A program made the position numbers and the translations under genes. Shown here piece by piece: positions 39,594 to 48,160 of a stretch of DNA of 48,899 bases (within the stretch, counting starts at the first letter, position 1; each line of letters starts with the position of its first letter). Under the pieces are notes generated by a model. The model made no database searches and was not told the origin of the DNA. It saw nothing but the letters and a program-made list of their open reading frames with translations. The stretch is from the NCBI GenBank assembly GCA_031409515.1, contig JANNXJ010000054.1, positions 1 through 48,899 on the forward strand. The letters are read 5' to 3'. The DNA is from SHZI01 sp031409515 (GTDB taxonomy: Bacteria; Pseudomonadota; Gammaproteobacteria; Steroidobacterales; GCA-2729495).

Positions 39594-41366
39594 CTAGTAC
39601 AGCAGGCGTTCGGCGGTATCCCGCACCGGCTTGCTGTCCGGGTACGCGACCGCTGCGGACCAGAGGAGATCGGTAGCAGCGGCCCGGTCACCGAGTCGCC
39701 AGAGCACCTCAGCGAGATGACTGGCGATCTCTGGATCTGGCAGCCGCTCCAGAGCGTCTTCAAGATGACTGCGGGCCTCCTCAGTACGACCCAGCTTGAA
39801 GAGGGTCCAGCCCACGCTGTCCTGAATGGCCGGGCTCTCCGGCAGGATCTCGTAAGCACGCCGCACGTAACCCCAGGCTTTCCGGGCCTGGCTCGTGCGG
39901 GAGGCCAGCAGGTAACCGTAGGCATTGGCAGCCAGGGGATCCTCCGGCGCCAGATCAGCGGCGGCCTTGAGGTCTGCCACGGCCTCAGTCAGGCGGCCCT
40001 GCTGCTCGAGGAGTGCGCCCCGGGAGAGCAGCACCGAGAGGGAGGCGGGCTTGTACTGCAGAGCCTTGCCATAGATCGCCAGCGCATCAGCGGGCCGATC
40101 AAGGAGCTGGAACAGCTGGGCCTGGTATTCCAGCACCTCGAAGACCTGCCCGGGGCGGTCCTCCGCAAAGCGGGCGAGGTGCTCGATGGCCCGCTCGGGG
40201 GAGTCGGACCGGGCCAGGGTGTCGGCGATCGCGAGCTGGGCGGGCAGCAGGTAGGTCCCGGAGCTGATGCGCTCGTAGAAGCGCTGGGCAGACTCGGCAT
40301 CCCCCCGCTGGGCGGCGATCTGAGCACGGAAGTAAAAGGCCTCAAAGCGCAGGGGGCCGGCATCGTCGAGGCGGTCAAGGCGCCGGTCGGCAGACTCGAG
40401 ATCACCGCCGGCGAGGTCCAGAAAGGCCAGGGTGCGCTCGATTTCCGGCCGGTCACCGTACCGCACCGCGAGCGCTGCCAGCTCCTCCCGCGCCTCGGCC
40501 GTCTGGCCGGCGTCCGCCAGCAGCCGGGCTGCTTCGATGGCCACGAGGGGTTCAGAACCCTCGTCGCCGGGGATTTTTTCCGCGGGGGACTCGTCACTTT
40601 TTGCCGCCTTGGGGTCCGGCATGAGCGCCGCCAGTTGCGCCAGGGCTTCCTCCTCCCGGCCGCTCGCGGCGAGGGCCCGGGCGACCAGCAACTGGGGTTC
40701 TTTCCAGCCCGGATCGTCCTGGGCAGCGATGGCCCCGGCACCCAGCGCCAGGGGGTAATCCCGGGAACGCAGCGCGGCGGTGCCCAGCGCCAGTTGCAGT
40801 CCGGGAGCCAGCGGGTCCAGCGCGGTGAGGCGGGCGAGCAAACGGGTGACCAGCGCGGCGTCATCTTCGGCCGCCAGGTCGGAAGCCAGTGCCAGGTACA
40901 CCTCGTCCCGGCGGGGCTCCCCGGGCCCGAGGGCGGCGAGGAAATCGGGGACGGCATCATCGACCGCATGCCGGCGCAGCTTCAGGCGTCCCAGGACCTC
41001 CCGGGGGAGCGGATTCTCCGGCGCCAGCGCTGCCCAGCGCGCGGCCGTCTGCTCGGCCAGCGCGTCGAATCCGGCGCCGAACGTAAACTGGGTGGCCCGT
41101 TCTGCCACCGCCACATCCGGCGAGGCGTCAGCCGCCGCGGTGAAGGCCCTGGCCGCGGCCAGCAAATCCCGCTCTTCCAGCGCCAGTTCGCCAGCACTGA
41201 TCAGCTCTTCAGCACTCAGCACCCGGGGGGCAGCAGCAGCGCTGGCGTTCGGCAGCGGGCCCCCAACCGCCAGCAGAACGGCCAGCAGAACAGCCAGCAG
41301 CACTGGGAGCCGGGCCAGGGGACGGAAGCATGTGGGGTAAGGTGCGCGGTTAGCGTCGGGATTCAC
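39594..41366 (-). CDS. Exported tetratricopeptide-repeat protein (590 aa)
   Basis: A signal peptide (a run of LLAVLLAVLLAV near residues 20-35) precedes a long alpha-solenoid of TPR-type helix pairs, seen for example in LAPEDPLAANAYGYLLASR and EILPESPAIQDSVGWTLFKL near the C-terminus. The upstream part of the open frame overlaps prfA on the other strand, so the GTG at 41366 is chosen. The gene sits before lolB as in many gammaproteobacteria, suggesting a role in the envelope, perhaps in lipoprotein or outer-membrane assembly. Confidence 0.85.
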   Translation of the reverse strand: MNPDANRAPYPTCFRPLARLPVLLAVLLAVLLAVGGPLPNASAAAAPRVLSAEELISAGELALEERDLLAAARAFTAAADASPDVAVAERATQFTFGAGFDALAEQTAARWAALAPENPLPREVLGRLKLRRHAVDDAVPDFLAALGPGEPRRDEVYLALASDLAAEDDAALVTRLLARLTALDPLAPGLQLALGTAALRSRDYPLALGAGAIAAQDDPGWKEPQLLVARALAASGREEEALAQLAALMPDPKAAKSDESPAEKIPGDEGSEPLVAIEAARLLADAGQTAEAREELAALAVRYGDRPEIERTLAFLDLAGGDLESADRRLDRLDDAGPLRFEAFYFRAQIAAQRGDAESAQRFYERISSGTYLLPAQLAIADTLARSDSPERAIEHLARFAEDRPGQVFEVLEYQAQLFQLLDRPADALAIYGKALQYKPASLSVLLSRGALLEQQGRLTEAVADLKAAADLAPEDPLAANAYGYLLASRTSQARKAWGYVRRAYEILPESPAIQDSVGWTLFKLGRTEEARSHLEDALERLPDPEIASHLAEVLWRLGDRAAATDLLWSAAVAYPDSKPVRDTAERLLY

Positions 41367-41385
41367 ATCAGGGATAATAGCGGGA

Positions 41386-42468
41386 ATGCAGGCCTCCATT
41401 GTTGAAAAGCTCGAGAAACTCGTCGACCGTTCCGAGGAACTCGGCGAGCTCCTGAATGACCCGAAGATCATCGGCGACCAGGCCCGGTTTCGGGATCTGT
41501 CCCGGGAATACTCGCAACTCACCGCCGTGGTCCGGCTGTTTCGGGAATGGCGCAGGACGGAAGCAGACCAGACGGCCGCCGCCGACATGCTGAACGACAG
41601 CGACGCCGAGATCCGGCGCCTGGGCCAGGAAGAAACCGGCCGCATCCGCAGCGAACTCGAGGCCCTGGAAGCGCAGGTCCGCCTGCAGCTGATCCCCAAG
41701 GATCCTCTCGATGACAGCAACATCTATCTGGAGATCCGCGCCGCCGCCGGTGGCGACGAGGCCGGTCTCTTTGCCGGCGACCTGTTCCGCATGTACTCCC
41801 GCTACGCGGATGACCGGGGCTGGCAAATCGAGGTCGTGAACTCGCAAAGCGGCGAGCACGGTGGCTTCAAGGAAATCATCAGCCGGATCGTCGGCCGCGG
41901 CGCCTTCTCGCGCCTCAAGTTCGAGTCCGGCGCCCACCGGGTGCAGCGGGTCCCGGCCACGGAAGCGCAGGGTCGCGTCCACACCTCAACCTGCACCGTG
42001 GCTGTCCTGCCCGAACCGGAGGAGATCGACGGCATCACGATCAATCCGGCAGAGCTGCGCACGGACACCTACCGGGCGTCCGGGGCCGGCGGCCAGCACG
42101 TCAACAAGACGGACTCTGCCGTGCGCATCACCCACCTCCCGACGGGGCTGGTCGTGGAGTGCCAGGACGAGCGCTCCCAGCACAAGAACCGGGCGCGGGC
42201 CCTCGCCCTGCTCAAGGCGAAGTTACTGGACCAGGCCCGGCAGAAGCAGCACAACGAACAGGCGGCCCGGCGCAAGAGTCAGGTGGGCACCGGCGACCGT
42301 TCCGAGCGCATCCGCACCTACAACTTTGCCCAGAGCAGGGTCACCGACCACCGCATCAATCTCACGCTCTACAAACTGGACGACGTTCTTGCCGGCAAGC
42401 TGGATGGCGTCATCGAGCCCCTCATCAACGAATACCAGGCCGAGCAGTTGGCCGCCCTCGAAGGTTGA
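41386..42468 (+). CDS. prfA: Peptide chain release factor 1
   Basis: The 360-residue protein has the GGQ loop at residues 235-237 (GAGGQHVNKTDSAVRITHLPTG), where the Gln helps peptidyl-tRNA hydrolysis, plus typical RF1 flanks (DPKIIGDQARFRDLSREYS at the N-terminus and RSERIRTYNFAQSRVTDHRI). Only 19 bp separate it from the divergent TPR gene. In many relatives hemA precedes prfA; it does not here. Confidence 0.97.
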   Translation: MQASIVEKLEKLVDRSEELGELLNDPKIIGDQARFRDLSREYSQLTAVVRLFREWRRTEADQTAAADMLNDSDAEIRRLGQEETGRIRSELEALEAQVRLQLIPKDPLDDSNIYLEIRAAAGGDEAGLFAGDLFRMYSRYADDRGWQIEVVNSQSGEHGGFKEIISRIVGRGAFSRLKFESGAHRVQRVPATEAQGRVHTSTCTVAVLPEPEEIDGITINPAELRTDTYRASGAGGQHVNKTDSAVRITHLPTGLVVECQDERSQHKNRARALALLKAKLLDQARQKQHNEQAARRKSQVGTGDRSERIRTYNFAQSRVTDHRINLTLYKLDDVLAGKLDGVIEPLINEYQAEQLAALEG

Positions 42469-42474
42469 TTTCCC

Positions 42475-43488
42475 ATGCAGACGCCTTTCCCCTCACTGAT
42501 TGACCGGATTGGTAACACCCCGCTGATCCGCCTCAACCGGCTCTCCGACGCGACCGGCTGCGAGATTCTCGGCAAGGCCGAGTTCATGAACCCCGGGGGC
42601 TCCGTGAAAGACCGGGCCGCGCTCGGCATCGTCCGGGACGCCGAGCGCCGGGGTCAGCTGCGCCCTGGCGGGATCATCGTGGAAGGCACCGCGGGCAACA
42701 CCGGCATCGGCCTCGCAGTGGTGGGCAACTGCCTTGGGTATCCCACGGTCATCGTGATGCCGGACAACCAGAGCAGGGACAAGGTGGACACGTTGCGGGC
42801 CTACGGCGCGGAGGTCCGGCTGGTGCCGGCAGTGCCCTTCAAGGACCCGAACCACTTCGTGCACACGTCCCGGCGGCTGGCCGAAGAACTCGCCGCTTCC
42901 TCTCCCCACGGCGCCGTGTGGGCCAACCAGTTCGACAACGTCGCCAACCGGGACTTCCACACCCAGACCACCGCGGCCGAGATCTGGGAGCAGACGGACG
43001 GGCGGGTCGACGGCTTCATCTGTTCGGTGGGCACCGGTGGCACGCTTGCCGGCACCGCGCGGGGCCTGCGGGCGCGCAAGCCGACCGTGCAGATCGGCCT
43101 GGCGGATCCAGAGGGTTCGGCACTCTTTAATTACTACAGGAGCGGCGAGCTGCGGGCCGAAGGCAGTTCCATCAGCGAAGGCATCGGCACCAGCCGCATC
43201 ACGGCCAACTTTGCGGACACGCCTATCGACCACCCGTTCCAGATCCCGGACAGCGAGGCGATTCCCCTGGTGTACGACCTGATCCGCAGCGACGGCCTCC
43301 TCCTGGGCGGCTCCAGCGGCATCAATGTGGCGGGCGCCGTGCGCCTGGCCCGCGCTCTGGGTCCCGGCCACGTGCTCGTGACGATCCTCTGCGACTCTGG
43401 ATTACGCTACCGGCAGCGACTCTTCAACCGGGAATTTCTTGCGGGGCGCGGCCTGACAATGCCCGAATGGCTTAAGCTGGACGCATGA
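42475..43488 (+). CDS. Cysteine synthase-type PLP enzyme
   Basis: The 337-residue enzyme carries IGNTPLIRLNRLS, the PLP lysine in NPGGSVKDRAALG (Lys45), the substrate loop EGTAGNTGIGLA and the phosphate-binding GTGGTLAG. It should make cysteine from an activated serine and sulfide. The loop has EGTAGNTG where O-acetylserine sulfhydrylases usually have EPTSGNTG, so the preferred substrate may differ; I leave the gene symbol open. It lies 6 nt after prfA and overlaps the DUF885 start (ATGA). Confidence 0.88.
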   Translation: MQTPFPSLIDRIGNTPLIRLNRLSDATGCEILGKAEFMNPGGSVKDRAALGIVRDAERRGQLRPGGIIVEGTAGNTGIGLAVVGNCLGYPTVIVMPDNQSRDKVDTLRAYGAEVRLVPAVPFKDPNHFVHTSRRLAEELAASSPHGAVWANQFDNVANRDFHTQTTAAEIWEQTDGRVDGFICSVGTGGTLAGTARGLRARKPTVQIGLADPEGSALFNYYRSGELRAEGSSISEGIGTSRITANFADTPIDHPFQIPDSEAIPLVYDLIRSDGLLLGGSSGINVAGAVRLARALGPGHVLVTILCDSGLRYRQRLFNREFLAGRGLTMPEWLKLDA

Positions 43489-45290
43489 AAAACCTCACCC
43501 TTGCAGGCCTGCTCCTGCCTGTCCTGTGCCTGACCCTGGGTGCTGCCAATGCCCAGGAATCGGCCGAGCCCGCCCGCAACGCCCCCCAGTGGATTACCCG
43601 GAGCGATATCGCTGCCCAGCTGCTGCTCGATGTTTACGCGCGCTTTTACCCGGAACAGGCCGGCGAGATCGGCGTGACGGGCGTCGACAACCGGGTCGTC
43701 GATCTCGGGCCGGCACTCACGGAGCGGGTCCAGGCAGCCTTTAAATCCACCGCCGGGTTGCTCGAGGCGCGCCTCCCCCAGGAGCAGGACCCGCGGGTTC
43801 GTCAGGATCTGGAAATCCTCCGCCAGGACGCGCTGCTCCGCGCCGCCAGCGCAGAAGCAGACCAGCGCTACCTGCTGCCGAACTTCGACGTGGCGGAGCA
43901 CATCTATGGTGGGGTCCGTGCACTACTGACGGATCAGGTTGCGAAGGAACGCTACCCCTCGGCCGCGGTGCGCCTCACCCGCTACGCCGGACTCGAGGAA
44001 GGCTATATTCCCCTGGCCGTGCTCGCCGAGGCCCAGACCCGGGAGCAGCTGGGCACCCTCGGCCTGCTCTTTCCCTACAAGGGTGAGCTCGAGCAGCAGA
44101 TTGCCAACAGCAGCCAATACCTGGACGGCATCCAGCAACTGCTGGACCAGTATCAGGTCCGGGGCGGCGACAAGGCGCTGAAGGAACTCCGGGTGCAGGT
44201 CGCCGCCTGGAATGACTTCCTGAGGCGGGAAGTCCTGCCAAAGGCCCGGGAAGATTTCCGGTTGCCGGCGGATCTCTACGCCCTGCGGCTCCGGGAAGTC
44301 GGCATGGACATCCCGCCAGCGGAGCTCGCCGCCCGGGCCCGGACGGCGTTCATCGACATTCGCAACCAGATGGTCGCCCTGGCGCCGCTCGTGGCCCCGT
44401 TAGTGGGCCAGGACCTGCAAATGGAGAGCACGGATTACCGGGGCGCCATCCGGGTGCTGCGCTCCCGCCAGGTGGAAGGTGACGCGACGCTGACCCTCTA
44501 CCGGGAGCGGCTCGCCGCCATTGAAGAGATCATCCGCCGCGAGAAGCTCGTGACACTGCCGGAGAGCGAGGCCCTTATCCGCCTGGCCACGGCGGCGGAA
44601 AGCGCGGCGCAGCCGGCCCCCGCGATGCACCCACCGCCGTTCGTCAACAACCGGGGTGAGCAGGGCGAGTTCGTGCTGCCGTTCAGCCCGCCACCGGTGG
44701 CTGGGGCGGCACCGGGCCAGCGCCTCGAGGACTTCAGCTTCGACGCCGTCGCCTGGACGCTGACGGCCCACGAGGCCCGTCCGGGTCACGAACTGCAGTT
44801 CGCCAGCATGGTGGAAAACGGCGTGTCCCTGGCCCGGGCCCTCTTCGCCTTTAACAGCGTCAACGTGGAAGGCTGGGCCCTCTACGCTGAAGCCGAGATG
44901 CAGCCCTACCTGCCCCTGGAGGGTCAATTGATCGCCCTGCAGTTCCGGCTGCTCCGGGCGGCGCGGGCGTTTCTCGATCCCGGCCTGCAGGACGGTACGA
45001 TCTCGCTGGCTGAAGCCCGGCGGGTGCTCACCCAGGAGGTCGTGCTGACCGACGCCTTCGCCGAGCAGGAACTGGAGCGCTACACCTTTCGGGACCCCGG
45101 TCAGGCCACCAGCTACTTCTACGGTTACCAGCGCCTGCTGGAGTTGCGCGCCCAGACCGAGCTAACCTTGGGCAGCAAGTTCAACCGCCAGCGCTTCCAC
45201 GACTTCGTGCTGGCTCAGGGCGTGCTGCCGCCGGCTCTGCTTGCGAAGGCAGTACAGGATGAGTTTGTGCCGACGGAACTGAAACGCTGA
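43485..45290 (+). CDS. DUF885 family exported putative metallopeptidase
   Basis: The 601-residue protein has a signal peptide (residues 1-23, cut near ANAQ) and the DUF885 zinc motif HEARPGHELQ (His429, Glu430, His435), a variant of HEXXH with an insertion, followed by the probable Glu ligand in NVEGWALYAEAE. Members are periplasmic or secreted peptidases related to M32-type folds. The ATG overlaps the preceding stop. Two REP-like units follow the gene. Confidence 0.88.
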   Translation: MKNLTLAGLLLPVLCLTLGAANAQESAEPARNAPQWITRSDIAAQLLLDVYARFYPEQAGEIGVTGVDNRVVDLGPALTERVQAAFKSTAGLLEARLPQEQDPRVRQDLEILRQDALLRAASAEADQRYLLPNFDVAEHIYGGVRALLTDQVAKERYPSAAVRLTRYAGLEEGYIPLAVLAEAQTREQLGTLGLLFPYKGELEQQIANSSQYLDGIQQLLDQYQVRGGDKALKELRVQVAAWNDFLRREVLPKAREDFRLPADLYALRLREVGMDIPPAELAARARTAFIDIRNQMVALAPLVAPLVGQDLQMESTDYRGAIRVLRSRQVEGDATLTLYRERLAAIEEIIRREKLVTLPESEALIRLATAAESAAQPAPAMHPPPFVNNRGEQGEFVLPFSPPPVAGAAPGQRLEDFSFDAVAWTLTAHEARPGHELQFASMVENGVSLARALFAFNSVNVEGWALYAEAEMQPYLPLEGQLIALQFRLLRAARAFLDPGLQDGTISLAEARRVLTQEVVLTDAFAEQELERYTFRDPGQATSYFYGYQRLLELRAQTELTLGSKFNRQRFHDFVLAQGVLPPALLAKAVQDEFVPTELKR

Positions 45291-45345
45291 TCGCGGCTAA
45301 AGCCGCTCCTACAGGCGCTGTTCGCGGCTAAAGCCGCTCCTACAG
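45291..45345. repeat. Pair of REP-like elements
   Basis: Two identical 24-bp units (45291-45314 and 45322-45345) in the same orientation are separated by 7 bp, between the DUF885 and aquaporin genes. They match the unit at 32691-32714. Confidence 0.9.
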
Positions 45346-45355
45346 GGGGACCATC

Positions 45356-46060
45356 ATGCTCAAGAAACTCAGTGCAGAATTTCTGGGAACGGCCTGGCTC
45401 GTGCTGGGCGGCTGCGGCAGCGCCGTGCTGGCTGCGGGCTTTCCCGAGCTCGGCATCGGCTTTGTCGGCGTCGCGCTGGCCTTCGGCCTCACGGTGCTCA
45501 CGATGGCCTACGCCATCGGCCACATCTCGGGCTGCCACCTGAACCCGGCTGTGACGCTGGGGCTCTGGTCCGCCGGCAAGGTCCCTGGGACGGATGTGTT
45601 TCCCTACATCATCGCCCAGGTGATCGGCGGCATCGCCGGCGCCGCCATCCTGGCGGCCATCGCCACCGGCAAGGCGGACTTCAACCTCGTGCAGAGCGGC
45701 TTCGCCGCCAATGGCTTCGGCGAGCATTCCCCCGGCGGCTACAGCCTGCAGGCCGCGCTGATCTGCGAAGTGGTGCTGACCTTCTTCTTCCTGATGATCA
45801 TTCTCGGCGCGACTGATGGCCGGGCACCGGCGGGCTTCGCCCCCATCGCCATCGGCCTGGGCCTGACCCTGATCCACCTGATCAGCATCCCGGTGACCAA
45901 CACGTCGGTGAACCCGGCCCGCAGCACCAGCCAGGCGCTGTTTCTGGCGCTGAATGGCGGTGGCTGGGCGATCCAGCAGCTCTGGGTGTTCTGGGTGGCG
46001 CCGATCGCGGGCGGCGTGCTCGCCGGTCTCGTGCACCGGTGGCTGTCGGCCAGGGATTAG
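45356..46060 (+). CDS. aqpZ: Aquaporin Z-type water channel
   Basis: The 234-residue membrane protein has six helices and both NPA boxes: HLNPAVTLG (63-65) and SVNPARSTS (186-188). The selectivity-filter residues Phe43, His174, Thr183 and Arg189 match E. coli AqpZ in kind and number, so it should pass water and exclude glycerol. It converges with the cystathionine gamma-synthase-type gene; the two stops overlap by 4 nt. Confidence 0.95.
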   Translation: MLKKLSAEFLGTAWLVLGGCGSAVLAAGFPELGIGFVGVALAFGLTVLTMAYAIGHISGCHLNPAVTLGLWSAGKVPGTDVFPYIIAQVIGGIAGAAILAAIATGKADFNLVQSGFAANGFGEHSPGGYSLQAALICEVVLTFFFLMIILGATDGRAPAGFAPIAIGLGLTLIHLISIPVTNTSVNPARSTSQALFLALNGGGWAIQQLWVFWVAPIAGGVLAGLVHRWLSARD

Positions 46061-47220
46061 CCGGCCTGCAAGGCCTGGTCCAGGTCGGCCAGCAGGTCGT
46101 CAAGGCCCTCGATACCGACCGACAGCCGCACCAGGTTGTCAGCGATGCCCATTTTCCGGCGCTCCTCGGCCGGTACGCTGGAGTGGCTCATGGTGGCAGG
46201 CTGGCCCACCAGGCTTTCCACAGCGCCGAGGCTCTCCGCGACGGTGAACACCTGCAGGCGGTTCATGAAGCCACCGATGGCGCCGGCGTCTCCCTTGATC
46301 TCGAAGCACACGATGCCACCGAAGCCGCCCGCCATCTGGCGTTTCGCCAGCGCGTGCTGAGGATGGGCCGGTAGTCCCGGGTAATAGACCCGGGCGACAC
46401 GGGGGTGTTTTTCCAGGTACTGGGCCACGGCGAGGGCATTCGCGCAGTGCCGCTCCATGCGCAGCGCGAGGGTCTTGATACCACGAAGGACCAGATAGGC
46501 ATCGAAGGGCCCAAGGACTCCGCCCGAGGCGCTGCGCACCATGTGGAGCTGCTTGCCCAGTTCCGCGTCGGCCACCACATTGATACCGCCCAGCACGTCG
46601 GAATGCCCGCCGAAGTACTTGGTAGCCGAGTGCATCACGATGTCGACGCCGAGTTCGAGGGGCCGCTGGTAGCAGGGCGTAGCGAAGGTGTTGTCGGCGC
46701 AGGTCAGCAGCTTGTGCTGCCGGGCAAGCGCCACGATGGCAGCAAGGTCGGTGACCTTGAGCAGCGGGTTGGTGGGCGTCTCGATCCAGATCAGTTTGGT
46801 CGTGGGCCGGACTGCGGCGGCCACCGCCGCGGGGTCGGTCATGTCCACCCAGGAAAAATCCAGTGCGCTCGTCCGCCGGCGCACCTGGTCGAAAAGCCGG
46901 CGGGTGCCGCCGTAGAAATCCAGGGGCGCAATCACGTGGCTGCCCGCGTCGAGCAGATCGAGTACGCCAGCGGTGGCTGCCTGGCCGGAAGCATAGGCCA
47001 GGCCCCGCACGCCGGACTCCAGCTCCGCGACACAGCGCTCGAGCGCGTCCCGGGTGGGATTCGACGAGCGGGTGTAGATGTGCTCCCGGGGCTGACCCAG
47101 CGCTTCCCACTCGAAGGTCGTGCTGGTGACGATGGGCGGCATGACGGCGCCAGTGGCGGCGTCGGTGGTCTGGCCCGCGTGGATGACTTTGGTGGCGAAC
47201 TGGGAGTCTTTTGCTGACAT
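46057..47220 (-). CDS. Cystathionine gamma-synthase / trans-sulfuration PLP enzyme
   Basis: The 387-residue protein belongs to the Cys/Met metabolism PLP family: YTRSSNPTRDALERCVAELE, SGQAATAGVLDLL, the PLP lysine in MHSATKYFGGHSDV (Lys201) and RHCANALAVAQYLEKHPRV. It could be cystathionine gamma-synthase (metB), O-succinylhomoserine sulfhydrylase (metZ) or a gamma-lyase; sequence alone does not settle this. With the cysteine synthase and the MetE-C-like protein nearby, sulfur amino acid synthesis is likely. Confidence 0.88.
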   Translation of the reverse strand: MSAKDSQFATKVIHAGQTTDAATGAVMPPIVTSTTFEWEALGQPREHIYTRSSNPTRDALERCVAELESGVRGLAYASGQAATAGVLDLLDAGSHVIAPLDFYGGTRRLFDQVRRRTSALDFSWVDMTDPAAVAAAVRPTTKLIWIETPTNPLLKVTDLAAIVALARQHKLLTCADNTFATPCYQRPLELGVDIVMHSATKYFGGHSDVLGGINVVADAELGKQLHMVRSASGGVLGPFDAYLVLRGIKTLALRMERHCANALAVAQYLEKHPRVARVYYPGLPAHPQHALAKRQMAGGFGGIVCFEIKGDAGAIGGFMNRLQVFTVAESLGAVESLVGQPATMSHSSVPAEERRKMGIADNLVRLSVGIEGLDDLLADLDQALQAG

Positions 47221-47283
47221 CGAGAAGGCCCTGGTCTCGTGTTTTCTGGGGAGGCGCGGGGGCGGCAGGCTAACATAGGGCTG

Positions 47284-48150
47284 ATGGGCACTGTAGATCA
47301 GCTGTTGCGGGAGGGTACCCGGCGCCTGGGCGGCCTCGGGGACTCACCACGCCTGGATGCGGAGCTGCTGCTCGGCCACGCTCTTGGTCAGACCCGGGAG
47401 TCGCTGTACCGGGCGCTGTTCAGCGCCGTGGCGCCCGAGACGGAGGAAAGTTACGGGCTGCTCCTCGCCGAACGGGAGAAGCGCCGGCCCGTGGCCCAGC
47501 TGGTGGGCAAACGGGAGTTCTGGACCTTCACCCTCGCCGTGACCGCCGCCACCCTGGTCCCCCGGCCGGAAACGGAACTGCTGGTGGAGCGGGCCCTGGC
47601 GCGAATTCCGGCCGACGTGCCCTGGTCCGTGGTGGACCTGGGCACGGGCACGGGTGCCATTGCGCTGGCCATCGCCCGGGAACGGCCCCAGTGCAAGGTG
47701 CTGGCGACAGACCTGAGCAAACCGGCGCTCGCCGTGGCCCGCCGCAATGGCAAGGCCCTCGGACTGCCCAATGTGAGCTTCAGGCAGGGTGACTGGTTCC
47801 AGCCCCTGCCCAAGCCTGACTCCCTGAAGTGGCGCTGCCACCTGCTGGTCTCGAACCCGCCCTATATCGGCTTGGACGAGTGGGCAGACACGGATCCGGA
47901 ACTCGGCTTCGAGCCCCGCATCGCGCTGGATGGTGGCCGGGATGGTCTGGATGCGTACCGGGTGCTCGCGGCGGGTGCCCCGCGCTATCTGCGACCCGGC
48001 GGCTGGCTCATGCTGGAGCACGGGTTCCGTCAGGGCGACGAAGTGCGCGGACTGTTGAAGGAGGCCGGCTTCGGCAATGTGACCACCACGGCCGATCTGG
48101 CCGGACGACCGCGAGTTTCTGAGGGGCAGATCGGCGCTCCGCCGCCGTGA
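47284..48150 (+). CDS. prmC: Release factor glutamine methyltransferase PrmC
   Basis: PrmC methylates the Gln of the GGQ loop of RF1 and RF2. The 288-residue protein has the N-terminal helical domain (RLDAELLLGHAL), the SAM motif VVDLGTGTGAIALAIA and the catalytic NPPY at residues 191-194. In many genomes it follows prfA directly; here four genes lie between. Confidence 0.95.
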   Translation: MGTVDQLLREGTRRLGGLGDSPRLDAELLLGHALGQTRESLYRALFSAVAPETEESYGLLLAEREKRRPVAQLVGKREFWTFTLAVTAATLVPRPETELLVERALARIPADVPWSVVDLGTGTGAIALAIARERPQCKVLATDLSKPALAVARRNGKALGLPNVSFRQGDWFQPLPKPDSLKWRCHLLVSNPPYIGLDEWADTDPELGFEPRIALDGGRDGLDAYRVLAAGAPRYLRPGGWLMLEHGFRQGDEVRGLLKEAGFGNVTTTADLAGRPRVSEGQIGAPPP

Positions 48151-48160
48151 CCCGCCAGCA

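Noticed and set aside
37855..40969. Long frames opposite prs and the TPR gene
   Set aside because: They have no start signals or domain pattern and lie over well-supported genes on the other strand.
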